From NCBI RefSeq assembly GCF_024397855.1, contig NZ_CP073343.1:2542001-2606000 (forward strand): a stretch of DNA of 64,000 nt, given 5' to 3'. Numbering within the stretch: position 1 is the stretch's first letter; the number at the start of each line of letters is the position of its first letter. This DNA is from Marinomonas rhizomae. Lineage in GTDB: Bacteria > Pseudomonadota > Gammaproteobacteria > Pseudomonadales > Marinomonadaceae. The translations under genes and the position numbers were made by a program. The notes below the pieces were generated by a model. It had not been told where the DNA came from. It did no database searches and saw only the letters and a list, made by a program, of their open reading frames with translations. Shown here piece by piece: positions 55,969 through 64,000 of the stretch.

Positions 55969-56574
55969 ATGATAAATAGCGCCCTATTGGAACTCGTTCC
56001 AGCCTTAATGCTTTTTTGCCTAATAAGCACCATTACACCTGGCCCCAATAACATCCTACTGGCTAACTCCGGTGCTAATTTTGGCATTAGAAGAACCTTG
56101 CCCCACGTGATTGGCATTCGTTTTGGCATGACATTACTTCATATAATGATTTTGTTTGGCTTGGGTGAAATGTTTAAGCATTGGCCTTACCTGCATAAGG
56201 TATTCACCTTTATTGCAGCAGGCTACATTGTTTATATGTCTATAAAAATCGCTTGTTCAAAAATGCCCTCAGACAAAAAGAGCCTTCAGCCAATGGGCAT
56301 TTTACAAGCTGCATCCTTTCAGGCAATTAACCCTAAGTCTTGGGCAAGCCTAATGACTGCAAGCTCTGTCTTTACTTTGACTGGAGAGCTTTTTTGGTCA
56401 TCAGCTTTGCTATGCATCATGATGTTTAATATTGCCACACTACCAGGAACATTCATGTGGATTACCATAGGCAAGCTCGTATCTAAGAGGCTTCAAGAAC
56501 CTAAATTCCACCGTTACTTTAGTGTATCAATGGGATTATTACTGCTTGCGACCTTACCTATGATATTTATCTAA
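55969..56574 (+). CDS. LysE/RhtB-family amino-acid exporter
   Basis: A 201-residue membrane protein with about six helices. The N-terminal STITPGPNNILLANSGANFGIRRTLPHVIGI segment (seen as TPGPNNILLANSG) is the family signature, and QAINPKSWASLM is the second conserved site. AAAGGAAAGGAA precedes the ATG. It exports an amino acid or related compound, presumably sensed by the divergent MocR regulator. Confidence 0.93.
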   Translation: MINSALLELVPALMLFCLISTITPGPNNILLANSGANFGIRRTLPHVIGIRFGMTLLHIMILFGLGEMFKHWPYLHKVFTFIAAGYIVYMSIKIACSKMPSDKKSLQPMGILQAASFQAINPKSWASLMTASSVFTLTGELFWSSALLCIMMFNIATLPGTFMWITIGKLVSKRLQEPKFHRYFSVSMGLLLLATLPMIFI

Positions 56575-56634
56575 AGATCGGCCAATCTGAACCCTGCAAT
56601 TTTATGCACTTCGCTCATGGCTCGGTCAAACAGT

Positions 56635-56678
56635 AAGTGATCCTAAATTGTGCAATACAATAAACAAGGATCACTTTT
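56635..56678 (+). terminator. Possible terminator after the LysE gene
   Basis: A 9-bp stem (AAGTGATCC / GGATCACTT) with a long 24-base loop and four Ts. It overlaps the end of the convergent nitroreductase gene. Confidence 0.45.
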
Positions 56679-57279
56679 GCTTCTTATCAAACAGAGCTGC
56701 TGGCTGCTCATTAAATCCCAACCACTCATAACAATATTTATCTGGTGCCTTACGCTTCATTTTGCGCACAAAACGAGCTTTTGGTGTCCCTACAGAAATA
56801 GCGGCAATAATTTGATCTGCCTTTTGCATACCTAACAAAGGCTTTAATTCTTCATTTACTAAGAAGGTATACCAAAAACCACCAAAGCCCATTAAATGAA
56901 GCCCTGTCATTAAATTTTGAGCCGCTGCGCCACCGCATAATTGCTGATCCCAAAGAGACACTTTATGGCCTACCTTGAAATCAGAAATCATAATAATCAT
57001 CATCGGAGTTTCGGCTATTTCTCGAGCAGACCGATAGGCTTTTTCTTTAAGTTCTCCCGTAAGAGATTGCTTCTGATACATAGCCAAAGTGGCATCCGCC
57101 AACTCCTGCATTTTATTACCTCTAGCAACTAAAATACGCCAAGGCTTAAGATTTCCGTGATCCGGAGTTGTCATCACTAAGTCAAACAACTGCCGTAACT
57201 GCTCATCAGATGGAGCTGGATGCTCAAGTTTAGAGCGACTATAAGATCGCCTATTAAGCAAAGGTTCAAGTGGGTTCAT
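56671..57279 (-). CDS. Nitroreductase-family flavoprotein (YdjA-like)
   Basis: A 202-residue FMN enzyme: LLNRRSYSR at the N-terminus, TPDHGNLKPWRILVARG, GGAAAQNLMTGLHLMGFGGFW and the C-terminal VGTPKARFVRK. The small YdjA-type lacks the usual insertions. It is the last gene of the peptide-transport operon, 16 bases after the YejF-like ATPase. It may reduce a substrate-borne group, but this is only positional. Confidence 0.9.
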   Translation of the reverse strand: MNPLEPLLNRRSYSRSKLEHPAPSDEQLRQLFDLVMTTPDHGNLKPWRILVARGNKMQELADATLAMYQKQSLTGELKEKAYRSAREIAETPMMIIMISDFKVGHKVSLWDQQLCGGAAAQNLMTGLHLMGFGGFWYTFLVNEELKPLLGMQKADQIIAAISVGTPKARFVRKMKRKAPDKYCYEWLGFNEQPAALFDKKQK

Positions 57280-57295
57280 TTTTTCAACCTGGTAT

Positions 57296-58834
57296 CTATA
57301 CTAAAGCTAATTGATCAAACTGTTTATGAGCTAAAAAATCGCGATGATTGTCTTCCTGTGAATACAAAGCAACCTGCTGCCCTTCCTTTAAAATTAAAAA
57401 TTTGTGGCAAAGTATTTTAAGTAAATCGAGATCATGACTAATCACAATTAAACTAAAAATTCGTTTATCTTGTAGGGACTTAAGAAGTTCAATCATACGC
57501 AGACGATTAAACTGATCTAGCGCTGTGGTAGGTTCGTCTAAAATAAGTAATTTCGGAGACAAAAGAAGAGCACGGGCAATCATAATTCTCTGACGTTGGC
57601 CCCCAGACAATTCATGGGGATAACGATCTAATAAGGATGGCATCAATGCCACGTCTTCCATTGCCTTTGCCAACATAGATTCAACCTCATTGACATCAAA
57701 GGATGAAGTCTTACTCGTTAAAACATCATGCAATGATTGTCGAATCGTTAACCTAGGGTTAAAGCTAGCGGCAGTGTCCTGAGGAACAAATTGCATACTA
57801 GTGCGATTAAAGCGCAGTTCTTTACGATTTAATGCCAGCCAATCGCTGCCATTAAATTGCACCATCCCACCGACAGGTAATAGCCGTAACAAAGCTTTTG
57901 CCAAAGTGGACTTACCCGCACCACTCGCACCTATCAAACCCAAATTCTCACCCAAGTTCAGATCAAAATTCACATTTTTCAGTATATATTTTTGGGAGGA
58001 AAGCCAGCCTGTATCAACTTGAACATTCAGCTCTTTCACAGACAAAAGTAACTGAGAATGCGGTGGGTGAATTGGCTCAAATTTTACTCGGTGCAATAGC
58101 AAACGAGTATAATCTTGTTGCGGAGAATGAAAGATCTCTTCCGTCGTTCCTTGCTCTACCATTTCACCATGGCGCAACACCATTACATAATCCGCAACCT
58201 CTCTTACCATGAATAAATCATGTGATATCAAAACAACAGCCATACCCAAACGGGCTTGAAGCTGCTTTAATAACTGTAAAATTTGTTTTTGAGACGCGGA
58301 ATCTAACGCTGTTGAGGGTTCATCTGCCACTAATACCTTAGGATTATTAGCGATCGCCACCGCAATCAAAAAGCGTTGTCGCTGCCCTCCAGATAGTTGA
58401 TGGGGATATCGTTTTTTGTGTTCTGGTAAAAGACCGACTTGAAGTAATAATTCATCAACCCTATGGTCTAAAGCATGGCGAGAATAGCGAGTTTTAGCAT
58501 GCACTTTAATTGCGCGAATCAAAGTCCATTCTACTCGTTTTACAGGGTTCAGTGCTGACAGCGGTTCTTGTGCCACTCTAGCAATATCAGCGCCTCTAAC
58601 ACATTGCCAATCTTGCTCGGAATACTGCTGAGTATTTCGTCCCAAAAGGGAAATCGAACCTTTCATTTCCCCATTTGCAGGCAAAAAACCCAATAATAAT
58701 TTAGACAAAAGTGTTTTGCCTGCGCCACTCTCTCCTACAATGGCTAACGTTTGTGCCGCCTCAACCTTAAGGCTTATATTGCTTAAAAGCACAGTTTCGT
58801 CTATTTGAAAGGTAAGCTTGTCACAAACTAGCAT
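57296..58834 (-). CDS. yejF: Dual ATPase of a peptide ABC importer (YejF-like)
   Basis: A 512-residue protein with two fused ATPase domains. Walker A motifs are GESGAGKTLLSK (about 35-46) and GASGAGKSTLAK (about 305-316). Two LSGGQRQR signatures and two Walker B sites (VLVADEPSTALD, LLILDEPTTALD) are present. It energises the two permeases encoded just upstream. Its start overlaps the YejE-like stop by seven bases. Confidence 0.93.
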   Translation of the reverse strand: MLVCDKLTFQIDETVLLSNISLKVEAAQTLAIVGESGAGKTLLSKLLLGFLPANGEMKGSISLLGRNTQQYSEQDWQCVRGADIARVAQEPLSALNPVKRVEWTLIRAIKVHAKTRYSRHALDHRVDELLLQVGLLPEHKKRYPHQLSGGQRQRFLIAVAIANNPKVLVADEPSTALDSASQKQILQLLKQLQARLGMAVVLISHDLFMVREVADYVMVLRHGEMVEQGTTEEIFHSPQQDYTRLLLHRVKFEPIHPPHSQLLLSVKELNVQVDTGWLSSQKYILKNVNFDLNLGENLGLIGASGAGKSTLAKALLRLLPVGGMVQFNGSDWLALNRKELRFNRTSMQFVPQDTAASFNPRLTIRQSLHDVLTSKTSSFDVNEVESMLAKAMEDVALMPSLLDRYPHELSGGQRQRIMIARALLLSPKLLILDEPTTALDQFNRLRMIELLKSLQDKRIFSLIVISHDLDLLKILCHKFLILKEGQQVALYSQEDNHRDFLAHKQFDQLALV

Positions 58835-59874
58835 GCAGCCTCTCCTTCAGCATTGTTGCTTTTTATTTGAGTTGAGCGAGAGCGAATGGTTGCTAATTTT
58901 TCTTGTAATGCTTCGCCTACCAAAACAACCAAAACAACCAACACCAAAACACTTGTGCACCCTACAGCGCCTAGCCAAGGAGCCTGTATATTATTTTTCC
59001 CTTGAGCTAAAAGTTCTCCCAATGAAGGATAACCTGTGGGTAAACCAAAACCTAAAAAATCCAGAGTAATCAACGCGCCTAAAGCACCAGAAAAAACAAA
59101 AGGTAAATTACTCAAAGTAGCGACAAGAGCATTAGGAAAAATATGTCGGTAGATAATCCTAAAATCGGCAATACCAGCTAATAAAGCTGCCTGTACATAA
59201 TCTAGCTGGCGAACCTTCAAAACTTCAGCTCGTACTTGCTGGGCAAGATGATGCCAACCAAAAAGCGCCAGTACAATCATTAATGTAATCGGCCCAGGCT
59301 GAATCAAACTAGCGACAATCATCACTATAAAAAGCACTGGAACCGTTGCCCAAACCTCGCTAAACCTCTGCCCAAGCAAGTCAGCTTTACCACCGTAATA
59401 TCCCTGCAACCCGCCAAAGAAAAGGGCTAACAGAGCAACTAAAGCAGTCAAACCAAACGAAAAAAGTAAACTAATTCTAATACCGTATAAAAGCCGAGCA
59501 AGAACATCTCTTCCCTGATCATCTACACCTAACCAATTTTCGGAGGTTGGCGGCGATGGAAAGTTAACGTCATAATTAATACTTTGATAAGAATATCGAA
59601 TGGGCGCCCATAACCACCAACCATTACTTTCTATCTGTTCTGCGACAAAGGGATCTTTATAATTTGCTTGCGTCGAAAAAACACCACCAAAACTCGTTTC
59701 GGGGTAACTTTCTAATGTAGGAAAGAACCATTTATCCTGATAATGAATAAGTAATGGCTTATCATTCGCGAGCCAAGGAGCTGCGCAGCTAATAACAAAA
59801 ATCAGTAGCAATATTATAGAGGCCCATTGCCCTCTGACTACAACCGAACGGCTTGAAGAGTTTAGACCCATCAT
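58828..59874 (-). CDS. yejE: Peptide ABC permease (YejE-like)
   Basis: A 348-residue OppC/DppC-type inner-membrane permease. It has an N-terminal helix and a large periplasmic segment carrying FPSPPTSENWLGVDDQGRDVLARLLYGIRISL, seen as the family's NWLGxDxxGRDVLAR motif. Five more helices follow, and GIADFRIIYRHIFPNALVAT gives the EAA loop. ATG overlaps the preceding stop (ATGA). Confidence 0.93.
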   Translation of the reverse strand: MMGLNSSSRSVVVRGQWASIILLLIFVISCAAPWLANDKPLLIHYQDKWFFPTLESYPETSFGGVFSTQANYKDPFVAEQIESNGWWLWAPIRYSYQSINYDVNFPSPPTSENWLGVDDQGRDVLARLLYGIRISLLFSFGLTALVALLALFFGGLQGYYGGKADLLGQRFSEVWATVPVLFIVMIVASLIQPGPITLMIVLALFGWHHLAQQVRAEVLKVRQLDYVQAALLAGIADFRIIYRHIFPNALVATLSNLPFVFSGALGALITLDFLGFGLPTGYPSLGELLAQGKNNIQAPWLGAVGCTSVLVLVVLVVLVGEALQEKLATIRSRSTQIKSNNAEGEAAC

Positions 59875-60926
59875 GATTTTGCCTCGGAAAAATCTAAACG
59901 AGGATCAACCAATCGATACAACAAATCCCCTAATAAAACCAACACCAAACCTAACAAAGAATAAATATACAGAACCCCGAGAACCACGGGGTAATCTCGC
60001 TGCAGCAGCGATTCAAACGCCAACAAAGCGACACCATCTAAAGAAAACACCAATTCCACCAAAAGGGCACCGCCCATAAACAATGCCAACAAATCAGAAG
60101 GCGCTCTAGCTAAAACCACGAGCAGGCCATTAGGCAAAACATGACGAAACATAACACTCATACGGCTTTCACCAAGCCCTAATGCCGTTTCCACATAAGG
60201 TTGGCTTAGTTGATCGACAATTGAGTTTCTTACTAGCACTGTCAAAGGAGCCAATCCACCTGCGACACAAGTCATAACAGGCAAAAGAAGGTGCCAGAAA
60301 TAATCCTTCGCCTGTTCAATTAAAGACATCTGATCAAAACCAGAAGAAACCAATCCTCGTAAAGGAAACCAACTAAATACACCGCCACCAGCAAATAATA
60401 AGATAAAAATAATCGCTATAATAAAAGTCGGTAAAGCAAAAGAAACAAATAGCCCTAGACTGGTGATAGCATCAAACCAACTGCCTCTTTTTAATGCTTT
60501 GGTGACACCAAGTGGTATTGCTAGTAAATAGGTAATTAGCAAACTCCAAAAACCCAAAGAAATTGAAGTGGGCAAACGACTTACAATCATAGATTCCACG
60601 GTCTGCCCACTAAAATAGCTTGTCCCAAGATTAAAGGTCATATAGTGAGACAAGGTCTCTAAATATCGAGCTAATAACGGCTTATCAAAACCATATTGCT
60701 GGGCAATATCCTCCCTAAGCTTTTGATCAATCACATCTTGGCCAAGGCTTGCCCCATCACTTTCGAAAATTGCTAGTGATGAATTTTCGACACCACTCAT
60801 CTTCGCCAAAACAGACTCTATTGGCCCTCCAGGCAACCACTGAAGCAAGAAAAAATTCAATGTAACAATAGCCACTAAGGTTGGAATGATAAGCATCAAT
60901 CGCTTAGCTAAATAAGAAAACTTCAT
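59871..60926 (-). CDS. yejB: Peptide ABC permease (YejB-like)
   Basis: A 351-residue OppB/DppB-type permease. N-terminal KRLMLIIPTLVAIVTLNFFLLQWLPGGPIE, then a periplasmic insertion, then helices with TLVRNSIVDQL-like sequence (seen as TVLVRNSIVDQLSQPYVETALGLGES) and FRHVLPNGLLVVLA. It pairs with the YejE-like permease. The insertion with VIDQKLREDIAQQYGFDKPL is typical of the YejB subgroup. Confidence 0.93.
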   Translation of the reverse strand: MKFSYLAKRLMLIIPTLVAIVTLNFFLLQWLPGGPIESVLAKMSGVENSSLAIFESDGASLGQDVIDQKLREDIAQQYGFDKPLLARYLETLSHYMTFNLGTSYFSGQTVESMIVSRLPTSISLGFWSLLITYLLAIPLGVTKALKRGSWFDAITSLGLFVSFALPTFIIAIIFILLFAGGGVFSWFPLRGLVSSGFDQMSLIEQAKDYFWHLLLPVMTCVAGGLAPLTVLVRNSIVDQLSQPYVETALGLGESRMSVMFRHVLPNGLLVVLARAPSDLLALFMGGALLVELVFSLDGVALLAFESLLQRDYPVVLGVLYIYSLLGLVLVLLGDLLYRLVDPRLDFSEAKS

Positions 60927-60942
60927 CAGTAATTAGCCTCTA

Positions 60943-62793
60943 TCACTTCTCTCGGCTGTCCCACCAAAATTCAATTTCATATCCATAAGCAGGATCGATT
61001 GCTGGTCTTTTAATGTAGTCAGCATGAGCTACTAATTGAAAGTTACGTGACCATAATGGCAAGAAGTAATAGTTCCACTTTAAAACTCGATCAAGAGCAT
61101 GCCCATAGTCTTGAGTTTGCTGGTATGACGATGCTCCAACCAAATCCTTCACCAGATCATCAATTACTGGGTCATTAAAACCTGCAATATTATTACTCGT
61201 CGCTACATTAGCAAAAGAAGACATTAATGCTGATCGCATTTCAGTATTAGGCGGAATACGTACTTTGTACTGAATAGGAGCCATATCAAATTGGCGTTGC
61301 ATGAGTTGTTTATAATATTCGGTTCCGGTGCGAACTGAAATTTGCGCTTGAATACCTAAACGTTTCAGACTCTGAACATAAGCACCAATAGCAGGCTTCA
61401 TTTCAGGTGAAGGCAATAAAAAATGTATCGTGAATGGCTTATCTTTTGAATCAACCAAGACTCCATCTTTCAATTGCCAGCCTGCGTCTCTTAACAGCTG
61501 TTGGGACTCTAATAACTGTGCCCTATTATCACCAGAGCCATCCGTATCAGGCCATACAAAGGCATCGGTGAACAATGCCTTAGGCAAGCGACTCTTATAC
61601 GGTTCTAGAATGGCTTTCTCAGCTTCTGATATCGTACCGCTAGAGGCTAAGAAACTATTATTAAATAGACTTTCTGCACGTTTGTATTGACCACCAAATG
61701 CCTTTTGATTCAGCCACTCAAAATCAAATGCACGCACCAATGCTTCACGCGTTTTTCGATCAGAGAACTTTGCTTCCCGTAAATTAAACAGGAGCGCAGT
61801 TACAAAAGAAGGCGCCTGATAATCAATCTTATCTTTTACTATTTGACCATCATCAAACGCCTTCCCCTGATATAACTTATCCCAACGTGAGAGGTTTGAT
61901 TCTGCAATGTAATTTACTTCTCCGGCCTCCAATGCTTGGATAGCTGCATTACGATCTCGAAAATATTCCACTTGAATCGTTTTGAAATTATATTTACCTT
62001 TGTTTAAAGGTAGGTTCTTCGCCCAATAATCATCACGTAATACATAAGTAATACTTCTACCAGGCTCAACTTTAAGTACTTTGTAAGGGCCTGAACCAAT
62101 AGGAATATATAGAGACGCCTCAGTAAAATCTTTTCCTTCCCAGACATGCTGAGGGATCACTGGCAAATTACCTGAGTTAATAACTTGTAATCGGCTACCT
62201 TTCTCACCAAAATTCAGTCTAACGGTTAGTGGATCAAGCACGTCAACTGATTGCACATCTAAAAAACGAGATTTGATATTACTTAATCCCTGCTGTTGAA
62301 AACGCTCTATCGAAAAAGCAACGTCCTTTGCGCGAACCGATGTACCATCGCTAAATTTAGCTTCCTTCCTTAAATGATAGGTAACCGACGAATAATCATC
62401 AGCTATAGCAATTTTTTCTGCTAATAAACCATAACGTACTTTTGTTTCATCCTTATCATGCCCTCGATCAGTTAGGCCATCATATAACCAAAACAAACCT
62501 CTTGGCTTAGTACCCAAATTAATAAATTGATGCAAAGAATCGAAGCTGCCAATTTCGGCAATCACTAAGGCTCCCTGCTTAGGAGCTTGAGAGTTAGCGT
62601 AATCAAAATGATCAAAATCAGCAGAATATTTAGGTGGGCCATACAAAGAAACGGCATGAGTCACCTCCTCAGCCACCACATTTTGCATCGTACAAAGAAA
62701 TAAAACGGCTGTCATAAAAGATCGTTTTTTGAATACATAAACGCTTTTCAGTGTATATGCATACGCAAAAAGTAAATTAAAAAACATTTTCAT
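60943..62793 (-). CDS. yejA: Periplasmic peptide-binding protein (YejA-like, SBP family 5)
   Basis: A 616-residue solute-binding protein. The N-terminal hydrophobic region (about 27-42) is a signal peptide preceded by an unusually long leader, so the ATG in MTAVLFLCTMQ may be the true start. The mature part begins HAVSLYGPPKYSADFDHFDYANSQAPKQG, seen in pieces and close to YejA. It ends with LDRVLKWNYYFLPLW. Its ATG overlaps the exporter stop (TGATG). In enterobacteria YejABEF imports peptides including microcin C. Confidence 0.9.
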   Translation of the reverse strand: MKMFFNLLFAYAYTLKSVYVFKKRSFMTAVLFLCTMQNVVAEEVTHAVSLYGPPKYSADFDHFDYANSQAPKQGALVIAEIGSFDSLHQFINLGTKPRGLFWLYDGLTDRGHDKDETKVRYGLLAEKIAIADDYSSVTYHLRKEAKFSDGTSVRAKDVAFSIERFQQQGLSNIKSRFLDVQSVDVLDPLTVRLNFGEKGSRLQVINSGNLPVIPQHVWEGKDFTEASLYIPIGSGPYKVLKVEPGRSITYVLRDDYWAKNLPLNKGKYNFKTIQVEYFRDRNAAIQALEAGEVNYIAESNLSRWDKLYQGKAFDDGQIVKDKIDYQAPSFVTALLFNLREAKFSDRKTREALVRAFDFEWLNQKAFGGQYKRAESLFNNSFLASSGTISEAEKAILEPYKSRLPKALFTDAFVWPDTDGSGDNRAQLLESQQLLRDAGWQLKDGVLVDSKDKPFTIHFLLPSPEMKPAIGAYVQSLKRLGIQAQISVRTGTEYYKQLMQRQFDMAPIQYKVRIPPNTEMRSALMSSFANVATSNNIAGFNDPVIDDLVKDLVGASSYQQTQDYGHALDRVLKWNYYFLPLWSRNFQLVAHADYIKRPAIDPAYGYEIEFWWDSREK

Positions 62794-64000
62794 CAAGAGT
62801 ATTCCTTGTCATGAAAAGAAGAGCTGTTTTCAGCAGTCTCAAGAAAAAAAGGTGTAATTTTTCCTTCGTCAATCCGATAGACCTTGTCTGCGATATGAAA
62901 ATAATGATCATCATGGGTAATCGCGATCACTGTTTTCCCCCGCGCTTTTAACTCAGGCAATAACTCGGTATAAAATACCTTTCTAAAAACCGGATCTTGA
63001 TCCGCGGCCCACTCATCTAGAACAATAATGCTACGATTCTCTAGATAGGCTAAAAGTAAGGCCAAACGCTTTCGCTGACCTTGAGATAACTTTGTTGTAT
63101 TTAACTTACCATCAACATTCACGTTGACTTTTTTCTCTAATGACAATGCTTGCAAATAATGCTCTACAAGCTCTGTATCAGGTCGTTCTCCTGCTTCATT
63201 GATTAATTCCTTAAACAAATAAAAATCGGCGAACACGACAGAAAAATGGCTAAGGTAAAAATCTATATTTGTATTGTCTATATACTCTCCTGCAAACTGA
63301 ACAGAACCAGATTGCGGAGCATATAAACCAGTCACTAAACGAGCGCAGGTTGATTTCCCCGTTCCATTACCTCCCACCCAGAATACCAACTCCCCTTGGT
63401 TAAGTTGAAAGTCTATGGGGCCTACACAAAAGCCAGACTCTCCGCCTTCAGAAGGGTATTGATAATAAACTTTATCGAGTACCAGACTCCCCCAGTTATC
63501 AGAATATTTGGTAGGCTTGCCGATATTGCATTTCTTGGTTTTACCTTCTGCAAATGGCATTTCAGCATCAGGTTCTGCAAGCGAAAGTTTCTGTATTTTG
63601 GTATAAGCAACAGATCCTTGCAGCAGAGTAGGAAGAGAGCCGACCAAACCAGCAAGCGGCGAACGCAGAAATAAAATAGCTAATGCAAAGCCTGCAATAT
63701 CCTCTCTTGTCCCTATATTAAATTGCGCATATAGCAGAACAACCATTGCAATCAGTAACAGAATCGACGAATTTACCCAGCTGCCATTTAGTACGGTCAA
63801 ACGATCTGCTTTTGTTTCTAAATCGAGAGCATGCTGCACCACTGGCACCATACTTTTATGATAAAAAACCTCTCGTCTCTGCTTGCTTAGTTTTAGTTCA
63901 TTACGCCCTTTGATCAATCCTTCATAGCTCTCGTATAGGAAATCATCATTGTCCCTGACTCGCTTTTTATAACCTCTCGATGCCGTCATCAGAACTTTAC
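62793..64000 (-). CDS. Cyclic-peptide-type ABC exporter (SyrD/PvdE/YojI-like), 5' end outside window
   Basis: The C-terminal 400 or so residues of a fused membrane-ATPase exporter. The frame stays open through base 64000 (codons for K-V-L before the first Met at 63989), so the N-terminal helices lie beyond the window. Seen are the intracellular-loop segment YEGLIKGRNELKLSKQRREVFYHKS of this family, two membrane helices, Walker A GGNGTGKSTCARLV, signature LSQGQRKRLALL, Walker B IIVLDEWAADQD and the H-loop VIAITHDDHYF. SyrD/PvdE/YojI members export lipopeptides, siderophore precursors or microcin J25. Confidence 0.92.
   Translation of the reverse strand, partial: KVLMTASRGYKKRVRDNDDFLYESYEGLIKGRNELKLSKQRREVFYHKSMVPVVQHALDLETKADRLTVLNGSWVNSSILLLIAMVVLLYAQFNIGTREDIAGFALAILFLRSPLAGLVGSLPTLLQGSVAYTKIQKLSLAEPDAEMPFAEGKTKKCNIGKPTKYSDNWGSLVLDKVYYQYPSEGGESGFCVGPIDFQLNQGELVFWVGGNGTGKSTCARLVTGLYAPQSGSVQFAGEYIDNTNIDFYLSHFSVVFADFYLFKELINEAGERPDTELVEHYLQALSLEKKVNVNVDGKLNTTKLSQGQRKRLALLLAYLENRSIIVLDEWAADQDPVFRKVFYTELLPELKARGKTVIAITHDDHYFHIADKVYRIDEGKITPFFLETAENSSSFHDKEYS

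Noticed and set aside
56635..56678. Strong terminator after the LysE gene
   Set aside because: The loop is 24 bases and the T-run only four, so it is listed only as a weak candidate.

Overview
The window looks like a chromosomal segment of a marine gammaproteobacterium of the Marinomonas/Oceanospirillales type. This rests on recognisable housekeeping genes and gene order (orn, rsgA, motBA, psd; queA-tgt-yajC-secD-secF), moderate GC, glycine betaine catabolism genes, and protein sequences that read as gammaproteobacterial. The genus is an inference from protein character, not from a search.

Layout. 1-8.4 kb: core genes, namely the 5' part of tsaE (cut by the window start), a TauE/SafE exporter, orn, rsgA, the motA-motB flagellar stator pair, an HDOD-like protein, psd and a secreted serine hydrolase. 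8.4-14.2 kb: the queA-tgt-yajC-secD-secF cluster on the minus strand, then tRNA-Leu(CAA). 14.2-19.5 kb: a DUF2986 protein and an amino-acid module (XRE-type regulator, AGCS symporter, aspA, ansA). 19.5-24 kb: small metabolic genes (VOC, EamA exporter, nitronate monooxygenase, FMN reductase, GtrA, pirin). 24.1-28.8 kb: a two-component system divergent from a GT2/GT83 glycosyltransferase pair that resembles polymyxin-type lipid A modification systems. 28.8-32.9 kb: glycine betaine catabolism (gbdR, gbcB, gbcA). 33-35.8 kb: pssA, a LysR regulator and a DUF1127 protein.

35.9-39.5 kb is the most unusual part. It is a compact, apparently complete integron: an integron-type tyrosine recombinase with a canonical LexA box just upstream, an attI-side region with a long inverted repeat, and three gene cassettes on the opposite strand, each closed by a recognisable attC. 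Cassettes 1 and 3 encode proteins that look like HEPN-superfamily members with an intact R-x(4-6)-H RNase motif. Cassette 2 encodes an unrecognised 95-residue protein. This suggests an SOS-mobilised set of putative toxin or defence genes.

39.7-43.9 kb: an AraC regulator with a Tat-type exported alpha/beta hydrolase, an MFS pump and a secreted cyclophilin-like protein. 44.1-54.4 kb: a purine-catabolism locus (xdhABC; an NMT1/SsuA-type ABC importer; a guanine-deaminase-like enzyme; an isopenicillin-N-synthase-type dioxygenase), interrupted by a cupin and an StbDE-like toxin-antitoxin pair. 54.4-56.6 kb: a MocR-type regulator divergent from a LysE exporter, with a 24-bp perfect palindrome between them. 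56.7-64 kb: a minus-strand operon of a SyrD/PvdE-type cyclic-peptide exporter (5' end beyond the window), a YejABEF-type peptide importer and a nitroreductase. This looks like a linked export/import system for a peptide-like compound whose biosynthesis would lie beyond the right edge.
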